From: Ruminococcus sp. FC2018
GTDB lineage: Bacteria; Bacillota; Clostridia; Oscillospirales; Ruminococcaceae
Direction of reading: 5' to 3'
DNA length: 64,000 nucleotides
Assembly (NCBI RefSeq): GCF_000621805.1
Contig: NZ_JHXH01000005.1
Coordinates: 123,311-187,310, forward strand
The notes below the pieces were generated by a model that did no database searches, was not told the origin of the DNA, and worked only from the letters and a program-made list of their open reading frames with translations. The translations under genes were made by a program, and so were the position numbers. Shown here piece by piece: positions 52,990 through 62,307 of this stretch (within the stretch, counting starts at the first letter, position 1; the number at the start of each line of letters is the position of its first letter).

Positions 52990-54267
52990 TTGTTTGTCGA
53001 TAGTGCCAAGATATATGTCAAGGCCGGGGACGGCGGTGACGGAGCGGTATCGTTCCACAGGGAAAAATATGTAGCTGCGGGCGGTCCTGACGGCGGTGAC
53101 GGCGGAAAAGGCGGCGACATCGTCTTTAAGGTGGACAATAACCTTTCCAGCCTTATTGATTTTACCTATAAGAGAAAATATGTTGCGCAAAAGGGCGAGA
53201 ACGGCTCGTCAAAGAACAGCTTTGGAAAGAGCGCACCTGATGTTGTGATAAAAGTTCCGAGGGGAACGGTGGTCAAGGAGTTCAAGACCGGACGTATCCT
53301 TGCGGATATGTCGGGGGACGAACCTGTGGTCATTGCAAGGGGCGGCAAGGGCGGTCGTGGAAACGCTCACTTTGCCACTTCAACAAGGCAGATACCAAAG
53401 TTTGCAAAGCCGGGATTCAGGGGCGATGAATATGAGCTGCTGCTGGAGCTGAAGCTTATTGCAGACGTGGGTCTTGTGGGATTTCCCAACGTGGGCAAAT
53501 CCACGCTTATATCAGTGGTCTCGGCGGCTAAGCCGAAGATCGCAAACTACCATTTCACCACTTTGACACCTGTGCTTGGCGTTGTCAAGATAGAGGACGG
53601 CAAGTCTTTTGTTATGGCGGATATACCGGGTCTTATCGAAGGTGCCAGCGAGGGAGTGGGACTTGGTCATGAGTTCTTGCGCCACGTGGAAAGGTGCAGG
53701 CTTATCGTTCACGTTGTTGACGTTTCCGGCAGCGAGGGCAGAGATCCCATTGAGGACTTTGAGGCGATAAACAAGGAGCTTGCGGGCTTTTCACAGGAGC
53801 TTGCCGATGCACCTCAGATAGTTGCCGCAAACAAGTCGGACATGGCGACACCGGAGCAGATAGAGAGATTCAGAAAGTATATACAGAACAAGGGTCTGGC
53901 GTTCTATGAGATCTCGGCGGCAACGACGCAGGGCACCAGAGAGCTGACCTACGGAGTGTGGGAGGAGCTTGGCAAGCTGCCCCCGGTAAAACAGTTTGAG
54001 GCTCAGCCACTCACAAGAGAGGAGCTGGACGCTAAGCTGCTTTCAAAGAAGGATTTTGAGATCACGGTGGAGGACGGCATCTATTTTGTGGAAGCCGACT
54101 GGCTGTGGGATATAATCAGAGTTGCGGATATGGATGATTACTCGTCGCTGCAGTATTTTCAGAATGTACTGCGTTCCACCGGCATTATCGACAAGCTGGA
54201 GGAGATGGGTATAAACGAGGGAGACACGGTGGCTATATTCGACTTTGAATTTGAGTATGTACGGTAA
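52990..54267 (+). CDS. obgE: GTPase Obg, TTG start
   Basis: 425 residues. Glycine-rich Obg domain (about 1-158), G domain with GFPNVGKST, DIPGLIEGA and NKSD, and a C-terminal OCT domain (about 350-425). It binds the 50S subunit and supports ribosome assembly. Start is TTG at 52990, nine bases after AAAGGAGG; no nearer ATG fits the conserved N-terminus FVDSAKIYVKAG. Confidence 0.96.
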   Translation: MFVDSAKIYVKAGDGGDGAVSFHREKYVAAGGPDGGDGGKGGDIVFKVDNNLSSLIDFTYKRKYVAQKGENGSSKNSFGKSAPDVVIKVPRGTVVKEFKTGRILADMSGDEPVVIARGGKGGRGNAHFATSTRQIPKFAKPGFRGDEYELLLELKLIADVGLVGFPNVGKSTLISVVSAAKPKIANYHFTTLTPVLGVVKIEDGKSFVMADIPGLIEGASEGVGLGHEFLRHVERCRLIVHVVDVSGSEGRDPIEDFEAINKELAGFSQELADAPQIVAANKSDMATPEQIERFRKYIQNKGLAFYEISAATTQGTRELTYGVWEELGKLPPVKQFEAQPLTREELDAKLLSKKDFEITVEDGIYFVEADWLWDIIRVADMDDYSSLQYFQNVLRSTGIIDKLEEMGINEGDTVAIFDFEFEYVR

Positions 54268-54279
54268 GGAGGAGTTCCT

Positions 54280-54696
54280 ACGCAGATCAAGCTTACAGAC
54301 CATGATGCGCTGCAGTATTCACCTCTTGCTCTGGCGTTCATAGGGGATTCGGTTTATGAACAGCTTGTAAGGGAAAGACTGATCTTAAAGGCAAACACCA
54401 CAGCCAACGCTTTACACACCATGGCGGTGGAAAGAGTCTGCGCCGAGTTTCAGGCGGCTGCTGTTCACAGACTTATAGACGACGATGTGCTCAGCGAGCA
54501 GGAAACAGAGGTCTATAAGCGGGGCAGGAACGCAAAGGGCATCAATCCGCCTAAGCATTCATCGGTAGGCGAGTACAGAAGTGCAACGGGGCTTGAAACG
54601 CTGTTTGGGTTTTTGAAGCTCACCGACAGGACAGACAGGATAGAGGAGCTTTTCTCACTTATATGGGAGAGAGCCGAAAAGGATAGTAAACAATAG
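54280..54696 (+). CDS. mrnC: Mini-ribonuclease III, apparent ACG start
   Basis: 138 residues when started at ACG 54280. The catalytic motif FIGDSVYEQLVR and the typical SSVGEYRSATGLETLFGFL are both present. The first in-frame ATG (54421) lies after the catalytic Asp. Upstream to the obgE stop the only codons are GGA GGA GTT CCT ACG CAG ATC; ACG sits seven bases from GGAGG (54268-54272). Mini-III matures 23S rRNA. Translation by ACG is inferred. Confidence 0.85.
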   Translation, partial: TQIKLTDHDALQYSPLALAFIGDSVYEQLVRERLILKANTTANALHTMAVERVCAEFQAAAVHRLIDDDVLSEQETEVYKRGRNAKGINPPKHSSVGEYRSATGLETLFGFLKLTDRTDRIEELFSLIWERAEKDSKQ

Positions 54697-54732
54697 CTTT
54701 ACAGCATTAAGAAAATATAAGGAGTGAAAACA

Positions 54733-55476
54733 ATGTCAGGTCATTCAAAATGGGAGAACATTAAAAGAAAAAAAGGTGCAACAGACGCTGCAAGGGCAAA
54801 GATATTTACCAAGATAGGCAGAGAGATCGCTGTTTGCGTTAAGGAGGGCGGTGCAGACCCTGCGGGAAATGCAAGGCTGCGTGACCTTATCCAGAAGGCA
54901 AAGGCAAACAATGTTCCTAACGATAATATCGACAGATGTATCAAGAAGGCTGCCGGTGACGGTGACAAGAACAACTACGAGTCTATGGTATACGAGGGAT
55001 ATGGTCCTTCGGGAGTTGCAGTTATAGTTGAATGTCTGACAGATAACAAGAACCGCACGGCGGGAGATGTCCGTCACTACTTTGACAAGTTCGGCGGAAA
55101 CCTTGGTACATCGGGCTGTGTATCCTTCATGTTCTCTGACAAGGGAGAGATCGTTGTGGAAAACAACGGCGGCGATGAGGACAAGATAATGGAGGACTGC
55201 TTTGAGGCAGGTGCAGACGATTTTAACATTGATGACGATGTTATCGAGATCGCATGCGGTCCAAACGATGTTCATTCTGTAAGAGAGGCACTTTCTTCAA
55301 TGGGCTACAATGTGCTGTCCGCAGAGGCAACAAAGGTGCCTTCAAACTACACCACTCTCACAGACGAGGAGGCTATCAAGAAGATGAATCTTCTGCTTGA
55401 TGCCCTTGATGACAACGATGACGTTCAGAATGTTTACCACAACTGGGATATGCCTCAGGAGCCGGACGAGGACTAA
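54733..55476 (+). CDS. yebC: YebC/PmpR-family protein
   Basis: 247 residues: MSGHSKWENIKRKKGATDAARAKIFTK at the start, then IVECLTDNKNRTAGDVRHYF and FSDKGEIVVE. Members bind DNA or help ribosomes pass proline runs. Start at 54733 chosen because AAGGAG lies 8-9 bases upstream. Confidence 0.95.
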   Translation: MSGHSKWENIKRKKGATDAARAKIFTKIGREIAVCVKEGGADPAGNARLRDLIQKAKANNVPNDNIDRCIKKAAGDGDKNNYESMVYEGYGPSGVAVIVECLTDNKNRTAGDVRHYFDKFGGNLGTSGCVSFMFSDKGEIVVENNGGDEDKIMEDCFEAGADDFNIDDDVIEIACGPNDVHSVREALSSMGYNVLSAEATKVPSNYTTLTDEEAIKKMNLLLDALDDNDDVQNVYHNWDMPQEPDED

Positions 55477-55487
55477 CAGAAAATAGA

Positions 55488-55520
55488 TAAGACCCACACT
55501 CAGGTGTGGGTCTTTTTTTA
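55488..55520 (+). terminator. Terminator of the obgE-mrnC-yebC transcript
   Basis: AAGACCCACAC and GTGTGGGTCTT, perfect 11-base arms, then TTTTTT. Confidence 0.9.
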
Positions 55521-55524
55521 TGGG

Positions 55525-56259
55525 TTATTCCGGCTTGAAGGATTCCAGCCATTTGCATATGGAGTCATGGTATTTATCTTTATCGTCCCGGCTGCAGCAG
55601 CCCTCTATCTCGTAAATGGAATCTTCTGTGACAAGCACAGCGGTCACGATCCATACATCCTCGGAGCTTTTAAGGTACTGTTGTCTTACCTCGGCATATT
55701 CGGTTATCACCAGGTCGCCTTGCATTTTTACGGTCATTGACTGGTTATCCAGTTTCATTTTCTTTGAATTCTTTATCATATCCTGGCGGATCTTTTCAAC
55801 GCCGCTTTTTTTCACAAGATCTTTTTCTGCCTCGTTAAGCTCTGATTTTGAAATGTAAACCGCAGCAGTATCGCAGACAAAAAATCCTATCTTTTTAAAG
55901 TCAGGGTCGTCCTCATGGATATTGTCGTTTTCCTCAAGTGCTTTTGGAAGGGTAATAGAGTAGCCGTCCTTTTTGACGCTTCGCCATGTGTCCTCGTCCA
56001 GGGGATCGCCGCTTCTGAGCACGAAGAAAAGAATAACGCCGGCTATGCACACCACAGCAAGGATCGCTGTCAGAACGATAATCCTTGTTTTGGAGCCGGA
56101 CTGCTTCTTTTCAAGCGAAGCAAGATCCCGTCCGTCGGGGGTCAGTATTATTTCAGTCGCATCGTCTTTCTCTTTTTCCTGCACCTCATCACAGATCTCG
56201 CCGCAGGAGCATTCAGTTTCTCCCGGAGGGAGTTCACGTCCGCACGCTTTACATTTCAC
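55525..56259 (-). CDS. Zinc-ribbon single-pass membrane protein, paralogue A
   Basis: 244 residues. N-terminal zinc ribbon KCKACGREL..CSCGEIC, the motif TPDGRDLASLEKK, one membrane helix (about 60-85), and an external domain starting GDPLDEDTW. Start taken as GTG at 56259 after GAGGTG. It matches paralogue B in layout and in short motifs. Function unknown. Confidence 0.78.
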   Translation of the reverse strand: MKCKACGRELPPGETECSCGEICDEVQEKEKDDATEIILTPDGRDLASLEKKQSGSKTRIIVLTAILAVVCIAGVILFFVLRSGDPLDEDTWRSVKKDGYSITLPKALEENDNIHEDDPDFKKIGFFVCDTAAVYISKSELNEAEKDLVKKSGVEKIRQDMIKNSKKMKLDNQSMTVKMQGDLVITEYAEVRQQYLKSSEDVWIVTAVLVTEDSIYEIEGCCSRDDKDKYHDSICKWLESFKPE

Positions 56260-56333
56260 ATCTGTCACCTCACACTGCTTTAATAAAAGAAAGTATACCA
56301 TGCCGCAGCTGAATTGTCAACTTTTGCGGCTGC

Positions 56334-56364
56334 AAAAAAAGACCTGCACATCAAAGTGCAGGCC
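56334..56364 (-). terminator. Terminator of paralogue B
   Basis: GGCCTGCAC pairs with GTGCAGGTC, then TTTTTTT on the minus strand. Confidence 0.82.
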
Positions 56365-56373
56365 TTTGCGGTC

Positions 56374-57147
56374 TTATTTTGCCTTGAAAGAATCAGCCCA
56401 TTTATACATTGCGTCGATATACTTATCCTTTTCGGATTCGGCACAAAAGAACTCGATCTCATAAGCGTATGTGTCGGTAACAAGAGTTGCATCCAGCATC
56501 CACAGCTTATCAGTATCCTTTATGTAGTTCTTTCTCTGAACAGGATACTCCACTGTAACAAGATCGCCACGGACCTTTGGCTCAAGCTGATGGTTGTTTA
56601 TCTTTTTCTTTTTCAGATAATCAATGAAATATTGCTTTGTGCCCTCAATGCCCTTTGATTTTATCATAGCTGTCACGTTGGTGTTGTCATATTTTGCAAG
56701 GTATGCAGCTGTCTTGTCGCCCTTGTAGAAGCCCAGACGCTTATAGCCGCTTCCGATATCCACAATATTATCACTTTCCTTCATAGAGCTTGGAAGGGTA
56801 ATGGAAAACTCGGCCTTGTCGATCTTTTTCCAGCTGTCCTCGTCAAGGGGATCTCTTCCCTTGATGAACTTATACGCCAGAAATCCTCCGCCGCCCAGAA
56901 GTGCAAGGATAAGTATCACTATAAGGATCTTTGCGCCAAGTCCCATGCCGGCTTTTTTCTGCAAGGAATAGATATCTCTTCCGTCGGGAGTAAATCCCTG
57001 CTGGAATCCGCCTTGTGGGAAAACACCCTGTGGAAAGCCGCCGCCCTGCTGCTGGAAACCGGTATCGCCTGAAAGGCTTATGGGGTGTCCACATTCACAG
57101 TACACCTGACCGGGCTGTGCTTCACGTCCGCAATATTGACATCTCAT
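56374..57147 (-). CDS. Zinc-ribbon single-pass membrane protein, paralogue B
   Basis: 257 residues. Zinc ribbon RCQYCGREA..CECGHP, a Gly/Gln/Phe-rich stretch, TPDGRDIYSLQKK, one membrane helix (about 88-108), and an external domain starting GRDPLDEDSW. Start at 57147 fits AAAGGGGG. Arose with paralogue A by tandem duplication. Confidence 0.8.
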   Translation of the reverse strand: MRCQYCGREAQPGQVYCECGHPISLSGDTGFQQQGGGFPQGVFPQGGFQQGFTPDGRDIYSLQKKAGMGLGAKILIVILILALLGGGGFLAYKFIKGRDPLDEDSWKKIDKAEFSITLPSSMKESDNIVDIGSGYKRLGFYKGDKTAAYLAKYDNTNVTAMIKSKGIEGTKQYFIDYLKKKKINNHQLEPKVRGDLVTVEYPVQRKNYIKDTDKLWMLDATLVTDTYAYEIEFFCAESEKDKYIDAMYKWADSFKAK

Positions 57148-57232
57148 TATTTTTCCCCCTTTATTTTTATACAACGAAATTATAACACGAGGGAAACAAA
57201 ATGTCAATAGTCATGGCGGGGCGGGGCTTCAT

Positions 57233-57676
57233 TCAGTAAAGAAAATAATATACCACTCCGTAGATCACGCTTGCCAGAGTTCCGTAAAGGATGACAGGAC
57301 CGCAGATGATAAATATCTTTGCGCCCACACCTGTGATAAACCCTTCGGTCTTGAACTCCACCGCAGGTGCTGCCACGGCATTGGCAAAGCCTGTTATGGG
57401 CACAAGTGCGCCTGCTCCTGCCTGCTTGGCAAACTTTTCGTACCAGCCAAGAGCGGTCGTAAGGGCGGAAAGGAATATCAATGTCAGAGACACAGACAAA
57501 GAAGCGGTCTTGCGGTCAAGCCCTGCATATTCGTAAAGATCCATAATGCCCTGTCCAAGGACGCATATCAGTCCGCCGAAAAAATACGCCTTGGGAACGG
57601 TCGTCCACCATTTTGTTCCGTGAGATGCTTTTTTGCACATTTGTGCATACTGTTCACTGGAAATACCAAGTTCCAT
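57233..57676 (-). CDS. spoVAC: Stage V sporulation protein AC homologue
   Basis: 147 residues, about four membrane segments. KAYFFGGLICVLGQG, GAGALVPITGFANAVAAPAVEFKTEGF and GPVILYG are characteristic of SpoVAC, part of the channel moving dipicolinic acid into spores. The usual spoVAD and spoVAE genes are not next to it. Confidence 0.9.
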   Translation of the reverse strand: MELGISSEQYAQMCKKASHGTKWWTTVPKAYFFGGLICVLGQGIMDLYEYAGLDRKTASLSVSLTLIFLSALTTALGWYEKFAKQAGAGALVPITGFANAVAAPAVEFKTEGFITGVGAKIFIICGPVILYGTLASVIYGVVYYFLY

Positions 57677-57763
57677 AAAAAAACCTCCGTATAGCTCATT
57701 TGCTGTACACCGTAAAAAAGCGGTGCGTTGTCTTTGAGTTTATTATGCGGAGGTTTTATTATT

Positions 57764-59461
57764 TTATTCTGTTTTTTTGCTTTCCTTTTCTGCTTTTTCC
57801 TTCGCCTCAAGGTCTGCTTTTTCCTTTTCCTTGGCACGGGCAAGGTCTTGTTTCATCTGTGAAAGCGAGGGGAGCTTGTCCATAGTCAGGGTGACATTAT
57901 TATTATAGATCAGCTGCAGGTCCTTTTCCGAGGTGAACTCCTGTGAAAAAGAACCGTCCTGCTTCATCAGGTAGCTTCCGCCCCATTGTCCCACAAAGGA
58001 CCAGTATGCTTTCTCGTTGACCATGCTTCTTATTGTGGGCATAACGTCACATTCGGTCATTGCCGCAGGCTTTTTTCGGCTGATGCTTTGCAGGAAAAGC
58101 AGGTTGTTGATGCCGGAACCAGGGCTGTCGTTCTTATAGATATCGCAGGATATAATATCGCACATTGAGTCTCCCACGTACCAAGAGGCGTTCTGTGCGC
58201 TCCACACCCAGATAAGGTTGTTGAGCTTATGAAAACCGGTCTGTCTTTTATACACAAGCTCCCACAGCCATTTATAGGATGCAGCATCTTTGCCCCACCA
58301 GAAGTATCCGTTGCTTGCCTCGTGAAGAGGCCTCCAGATAACCGGGATACCTTTGCTTTGCAGCTTCAGCAGCTTCTGTGACACGGCATCTATATCCTTC
58401 ACGATCTCAAGACATTCGCCGGATATCTTACCCTGGCTTTTAAGCTTTTCTATATCTGAGATCGGGAGCAGGGAAATGTCCTCCTTGGTGACCGCTTTTG
58501 AAAGGTCAAAGTCTGTTTCGGAGGCATAGCTGCTTTTTTTGCTCAAAGGGTCTTTCCAATGCCACATATAAGCAACGATACCGCCCATGGAGGAAAACTT
58601 TTCGGCGCACTCAAGGTCGTTATCGCAGGGAGAGCTGTCCCGGTCGGCTGCGTTCATAAGGTCTCCGAAGCGTATTGCAGGGCGTTTGCCTGTGGTTTTG
58701 CAGATCAGCTGGGATTCGGCAAGAGTGCCTATGGTATCGTGCTGTGCAAGCAAGATGTTTTTCCCGTAGACGCTGCACATATAGCTGTACAGAGCCTGAG
58801 CGTTCTCGTCGGCATTTTTGTTTGACAGAGCCGGCTTATCAAGGGCAAAGGATATCTTTGAGATGTCCTCGCTTGCGGTGACAGTACAGTAATCTATGTC
58901 CGCAGACGGGTCGGGTATCTCAATGCTGACGGTATGTCTGCCTTTTTCAAGGTATATATTTTTCACGGTTATTATCTCAAAGTGACCGTTTCCGGTGAAG
59001 GTAAAGCTGCTCAGCCGCTTTCCGTCGGCTGTGACGGCATTTTTATTCTTGCTGTCACAGGCGGCAGCCAAGCTCACGTTATAATACTGGTCCCGGGGCA
59101 GGTCAAATTCCAGCTGCCACTGACCCTGTGCGGATATTCCTGTAACATAGCCCTCGCCGCTGAAACCCTCACGCCGGTCAGCTTTTTTTGCGTCCCCGGA
59201 AAGCTTTGCACTTTCTGCCTGGATGGTCTGTGTAAAGGGCGTGTATTCAAGCTCGCTGCCTGTTATTTCCGCCTGTTCCAGACGGGGCGGCGGGGGTTCC
59301 GGGGTGGTGACGGTAGTGACGGTGGTGGTTTGAGTCTGTGAGGACTCATCGGTATTGACAGATGAGGGTATATCGTCTTTTTTTATATCGCTGCCGCAAG
59401 CTGCCAGACAGACAGCCATGGTCAGAGCCGTACACAGGCAAAGTCTTTTTTTAATAAGCAA
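57764..59461 (-). CDS. GH26 mannanase lipoprotein with N-terminal carbohydrate-binding domain
   Basis: 565 residues. Lipobox LAAC, Thr/Pro linker, a CBM35-like beta domain (about 75-215), then GH26: RPLHEASNGYFWW carries the acid/base Glu and AAMTECDV the nucleophile Glu. A Lys/Glu-rich helical tail follows (about 530-565). It probably cuts beta-mannan at the cell surface. Start TTG at 59461 after AAAGGAA. Promoter and own unit. Confidence 0.92.
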   Translation of the reverse strand: MLIKKRLCLCTALTMAVCLAACGSDIKKDDIPSSVNTDESSQTQTTTVTTVTTPEPPPPRLEQAEITGSELEYTPFTQTIQAESAKLSGDAKKADRREGFSGEGYVTGISAQGQWQLEFDLPRDQYYNVSLAAACDSKNKNAVTADGKRLSSFTFTGNGHFEIITVKNIYLEKGRHTVSIEIPDPSADIDYCTVTASEDISKISFALDKPALSNKNADENAQALYSYMCSVYGKNILLAQHDTIGTLAESQLICKTTGKRPAIRFGDLMNAADRDSSPCDNDLECAEKFSSMGGIVAYMWHWKDPLSKKSSYASETDFDLSKAVTKEDISLLPISDIEKLKSQGKISGECLEIVKDIDAVSQKLLKLQSKGIPVIWRPLHEASNGYFWWGKDAASYKWLWELVYKRQTGFHKLNNLIWVWSAQNASWYVGDSMCDIISCDIYKNDSPGSGINNLLFLQSISRKKPAAMTECDVMPTIRSMVNEKAYWSFVGQWGGSYLMKQDGSFSQEFTSEKDLQLIYNNNVTLTMDKLPSLSQMKQDLARAKEKEKADLEAKEKAEKESKKTE

Positions 59462-59500
59462 GTCGCCTACATTCCTTTCAAATAATAAACTGCAAAGGTC

Positions 59501-59529
59501 AGTATAACATATTTTTCACCATGTTGCAA
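59501..59529 (-). promoter_or_regulatory. Sigma-A promoter of the mannanase gene
   Basis: Minus strand TTGCAA (59529-59524), 17-base spacer, TATACT (59506-59501). Confidence 0.7.
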
Positions 59530-59640
59530 GTACAAACGATATGTTCAAAGAAATTATCGGGCGGTCAAAAATGACAAAAAGTGCGCCTTGTATATGCTAA
59601 TATATGCTCACAGAATAAAAATATGAAAGGACTGGTGAAA

Positions 59641-60009
59641 ATGGGAGTGGAGCTGATAAGCCGGGGGAAGGTGCTTTGCGCCAGGCTCAGCGGAGACATT
59701 GACCACCACGGCGCAAAAGAGCTTCGCAGAGATATCGACATCGCCATAGAGGAAAATTGTCCGTCGGAGCTTATTCTTGATTTTTCCGCAGTGACATTTA
59801 TGGACAGCTCGGGGATAGGACTTGTAATGGGCAGATACAAGCTGATGAATGAACGGGGCGGAACGGTGACCGTGGCAAAGACCCCTGCGTACATCGGCAA
59901 GGTGATGCGGGTTTCCGGAGTGGGAAAGCTGGCAAAGATAGTGAACGAATACACCCTCCCCAAGGAGGATGAACAGGAGGTGATGAAAATTGAAACGACC
60001 AATCAATGA
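59641..60009 (+). CDS. spoIIAA: Anti-sigma F factor antagonist SpoIIAA
   Basis: 122 residues: STAS domain with LILDFSAVTFMDSSGIGLVMGRY, where the first Ser of DSSG is the site SpoIIAB phosphorylates. First gene of the sporulation switch. Start at 59641 fits the family N-terminus GVELISRG. Overlaps spoIIAB by 20 bases. Compare the stand-alone STAS protein at 11253. Confidence 0.95.
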   Translation: MGVELISRGKVLCARLSGDIDHHGAKELRRDIDIAIEENCPSELILDFSAVTFMDSSGIGLVMGRYKLMNERGGTVTVAKTPAYIGKVMRVSGVGKLAKIVNEYTLPKEDEQEVMKIETTNQ

Positions 60010-60433
60010 TATGAAAGTCGTTTTTCCCAGTTTGTCTGAAAATGAGCGCTTTGCTCGAATTGCAGTCAGCGGTATCGTTTCTCTTGCTGACCCGAAAATC
60101 GATGAGCTTGCAGACATCAAGACCGCAGTCAGTGAGGCGGTCACAAACAGCATCGTTCACGGATACCCCGAAACGGTGGGAAAGATAGAGCTTACCGTGC
60201 GCTTATATGAGGACAGCACGGTGTACATAAAGGTCAGCGATAAGGGCTGCGGAATAGAGGATGTGCAGCAGGCAATGCTGCCCCTTTTCACCACCCGTCC
60301 TGATGAGGACAGGGCAGGACTTGGTTTTGCGGTAATGGAAAGCTTTATGGACAAGATAAAGGTCACAAGCAAAGTGGGCAGGGGGACAACGGTCGTTATG
60401 CACAAAAGGATAACCCCCAAGGAGCGCAAATGA
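59990..60433 (+). CDS. spoIIAB: Anti-sigma F kinase SpoIIAB, TTG start
   Basis: 147 residues, GHKL kinase: N-box AVSEAVTNSIVHGY, G1 KVSDKGCGIED, G2 RAGLGFAVM. It holds sigma F inactive and phosphorylates SpoIIAA. TTG start follows AGGAGGTGATG at good distance. ATGA overlap with sigF. Confidence 0.95.
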   Translation: MKRPINDMKVVFPSLSENERFARIAVSGIVSLADPKIDELADIKTAVSEAVTNSIVHGYPETVGKIELTVRLYEDSTVYIKVSDKGCGIEDVQQAMLPLFTTRPDEDRAGLGFAVMESFMDKIKVTSKVGRGTTVVMHKRITPKERK

Positions 60434-61083
60434 GTCGTCCGCTGGCAGAGGAGAATCTGGGGCTGGTACATCTTTGTGCAGGCAGGTTCAAAAACCGTGG
60501 GATAGAGTATGACGAGCTGTTTTCTGCCGGCTGTGTGGGGCTTTTAAAGGCGGTGAAAGCCTTTGACTCTGACAGGGGAGTGCTTTTTTCCACTTATGCG
60601 GTGCCTGTTATCCTTGGGGAGATAAAAAGGCTGTTTCGTGACGGGGGGACGGTAAAGGTTTCCCGGGGCACCAAGGAGCTTTCGCTGAAGCTGACACGAA
60701 TGGCGCAGCAGTATACGCTGAAAAACGGCTGCGAGCCGACTGTATCCCAGCTTGCACAGCTTTGCGGTGAGAGCGAGGAAAGGGTGGTGGAGGCACTCAA
60801 CGCTTCGGCGGCACCTTTGAGTCTTACGGCGGAAAACGATGACGGGACAAGGCAAACGGACATACCTGTTGATGCACCTGACGAATGTATTGTTGAAAGG
60901 CTGGCGCTGAAGCAGGCATTATCGGGACTTGAAAAAAAGGACAGGCAGCTTATATATCTGCGCTATTTCAAGGAGCTTACCCAGACCCAGACCGCACAGA
61001 TGCTTGGCATGACCCAGGTACAGGTGTCAAGACGGGAGAAGAAACTGCTTTGCGCCATACGGGAACAAATGGATACAAAATAA
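60430..61083 (+). CDS. sigF: RNA polymerase sigma-F factor
   Basis: 217 residues: region 2 (LFSAGCVGLLKAVKAFD, FSTYAVPVILGEIKRLFRD) and region 4 (RYFKELTQTQTAQMLGMTQVQVSRREKKL). It drives forespore genes. Last gene of the spoIIA operon. Confidence 0.96.
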   Translation: MSRPLAEENLGLVHLCAGRFKNRGIEYDELFSAGCVGLLKAVKAFDSDRGVLFSTYAVPVILGEIKRLFRDGGTVKVSRGTKELSLKLTRMAQQYTLKNGCEPTVSQLAQLCGESEERVVEALNASAAPLSLTAENDDGTRQTDIPVDAPDECIVERLALKQALSGLEKKDRQLIYLRYFKELTQTQTAQMLGMTQVQVSRREKKLLCAIREQMDTK

Positions 61084-61084
61084 A

Positions 61085-61123
61085 AAAGGAGTTACCGCAA
61101 GGTCTGCGATAGCTCCTTTAATA
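61085..61123. terminator. Bidirectional terminator between sigF and prsW
   Basis: AAAGGAGTTACCGCA pairs with TGCGATAGCTCCTTT (two wobble pairs); T-run on both sides. Confidence 0.8.
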
Positions 61124-61125
61124 GT

Positions 61126-62229
61126 TTACTGTTTATTCTGCCAGCTGTTTTGCTGCGGCTGGGTGTTGTTATAGTTCTGCTGTGGATAGGCGCCGTTGTA
61201 GCCGGTGTAATTGTAATTATTATACGGCTGCTGAGGCTGTTGGTAGGTATTCTGATATGGGTTCTGATACTGCTGCCGGGCGTAGCCGTAGTTCTGGTAG
61301 TAGGGCTGGGAATACTGATTCTGAGCGGTATAGTTATTCACTTGCGTATAGCCGTTTGGTGTATAGTAGTAACCCTGCTGCTGGTAAGGCTGTGTATACT
61401 GTCCCTGATATTGCTGAGGTGTATACTGCTGTGGGGTATAGGTCTGCTGTGGATACTGCTGCTGGGGATACATAGTCTGTTGCGGGTAGTATCCGTAATA
61501 CCCGTAATTGGGCACAGGAACTCTGCCCACAAAGGTGGATCCTCTGGAGCATTTGCGCACATTGATTATTGCAAGCACGGTGGTCACCACAACAAATCCC
61601 AGGAATATGACTATTGCGCCCTCAAATGCGTTGACAAGCGAGATACTGAAATCATATGTTCCGTGGATAAGAAGTGGAACGAAGAATGACAGCAGCATAT
61701 TCTTTGTCTTGCCGCTTTTATCTCCTATATACTGGCAGTGTTTTGCTTTTCCGAAGAACATTCCCATAAACACTGCATCTATGGTATGACCCGGAACAGA
61801 CAGCAGAGCACGCATCAGTGCCACCTGGTAGGTGCCTATCCTGAGGACATACATGATATTTTCAAGCGTTGCAAAGCCCAGTGAGATTATTACCGCATAG
61901 ACTATGGCATCAAAGGTATAGTCAAAGTTCTTGTTGTTCCAGGTCACCGTCCGCAGCACCAGGAACTTGCAGCCCTCTTCCCACAGGGCAACGATAAGGA
62001 AATACTGAACAAAGTTTTCCGCCACAGAGAGGTTCTCTTTGAACCCAAGGATCTCAATAAACAGACTTTCGCCGATGGCAGCGCCCACAACGGTGAGCAC
62101 TCCTAAAAAGAAAAGTCCGATAAGAAGTCCGATAGGTTCCTTTTCCACCTTATCCTTATAATAGATATAGGAAAACAGGATTATGGTGGGCACTATGGCA
62201 AGGAAAATTAAAATGGCATTGCTGGGCAT
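61126..62229 (-). CDS. prsW: PrsW-family intramembrane protease
   Basis: 367 residues, about seven membrane segments. EEGCKFLV, GHTIDAVFMG and HGTYDF are the metal and catalytic motifs of the PrsW/CPBP-like group. A long Gln/Tyr-rich low-complexity tail (about 255-367, YTPQQYTPQQ-type) follows. PrsW cleaves anti-sigma factors in Bacillus. Start at 62229 after GGGGGG. The neighbouring spoIIA operon may be chance. Confidence 0.88.
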   Translation of the reverse strand: MPSNAILIFLAIVPTIILFSYIYYKDKVEKEPIGLLIGLFFLGVLTVVGAAIGESLFIEILGFKENLSVAENFVQYFLIVALWEEGCKFLVLRTVTWNNKNFDYTFDAIVYAVIISLGFATLENIMYVLRIGTYQVALMRALLSVPGHTIDAVFMGMFFGKAKHCQYIGDKSGKTKNMLLSFFVPLLIHGTYDFSISLVNAFEGAIVIFLGFVVVTTVLAIINVRKCSRGSTFVGRVPVPNYGYYGYYPQQTMYPQQQYPQQTYTPQQYTPQQYQGQYTQPYQQQGYYYTPNGYTQVNNYTAQNQYSQPYYQNYGYARQQYQNPYQNTYQQPQQPYNNYNYTGYNGAYPQQNYNNTQPQQNSWQNKQ

Positions 62230-62307
62230 ATTATCCCCCCCTGATAATTTTACATCAAACACAAGCAGATTATAGCATATTTTTTTCTGTTTTGCAACAG
62301 CCGGAAA

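Noticed and set aside
59560..59590. Spo0A box ahead of spoIIA
   Set aside because: Best match TGACAAA differs from TGTCGAA at two of seven positions; not enough.
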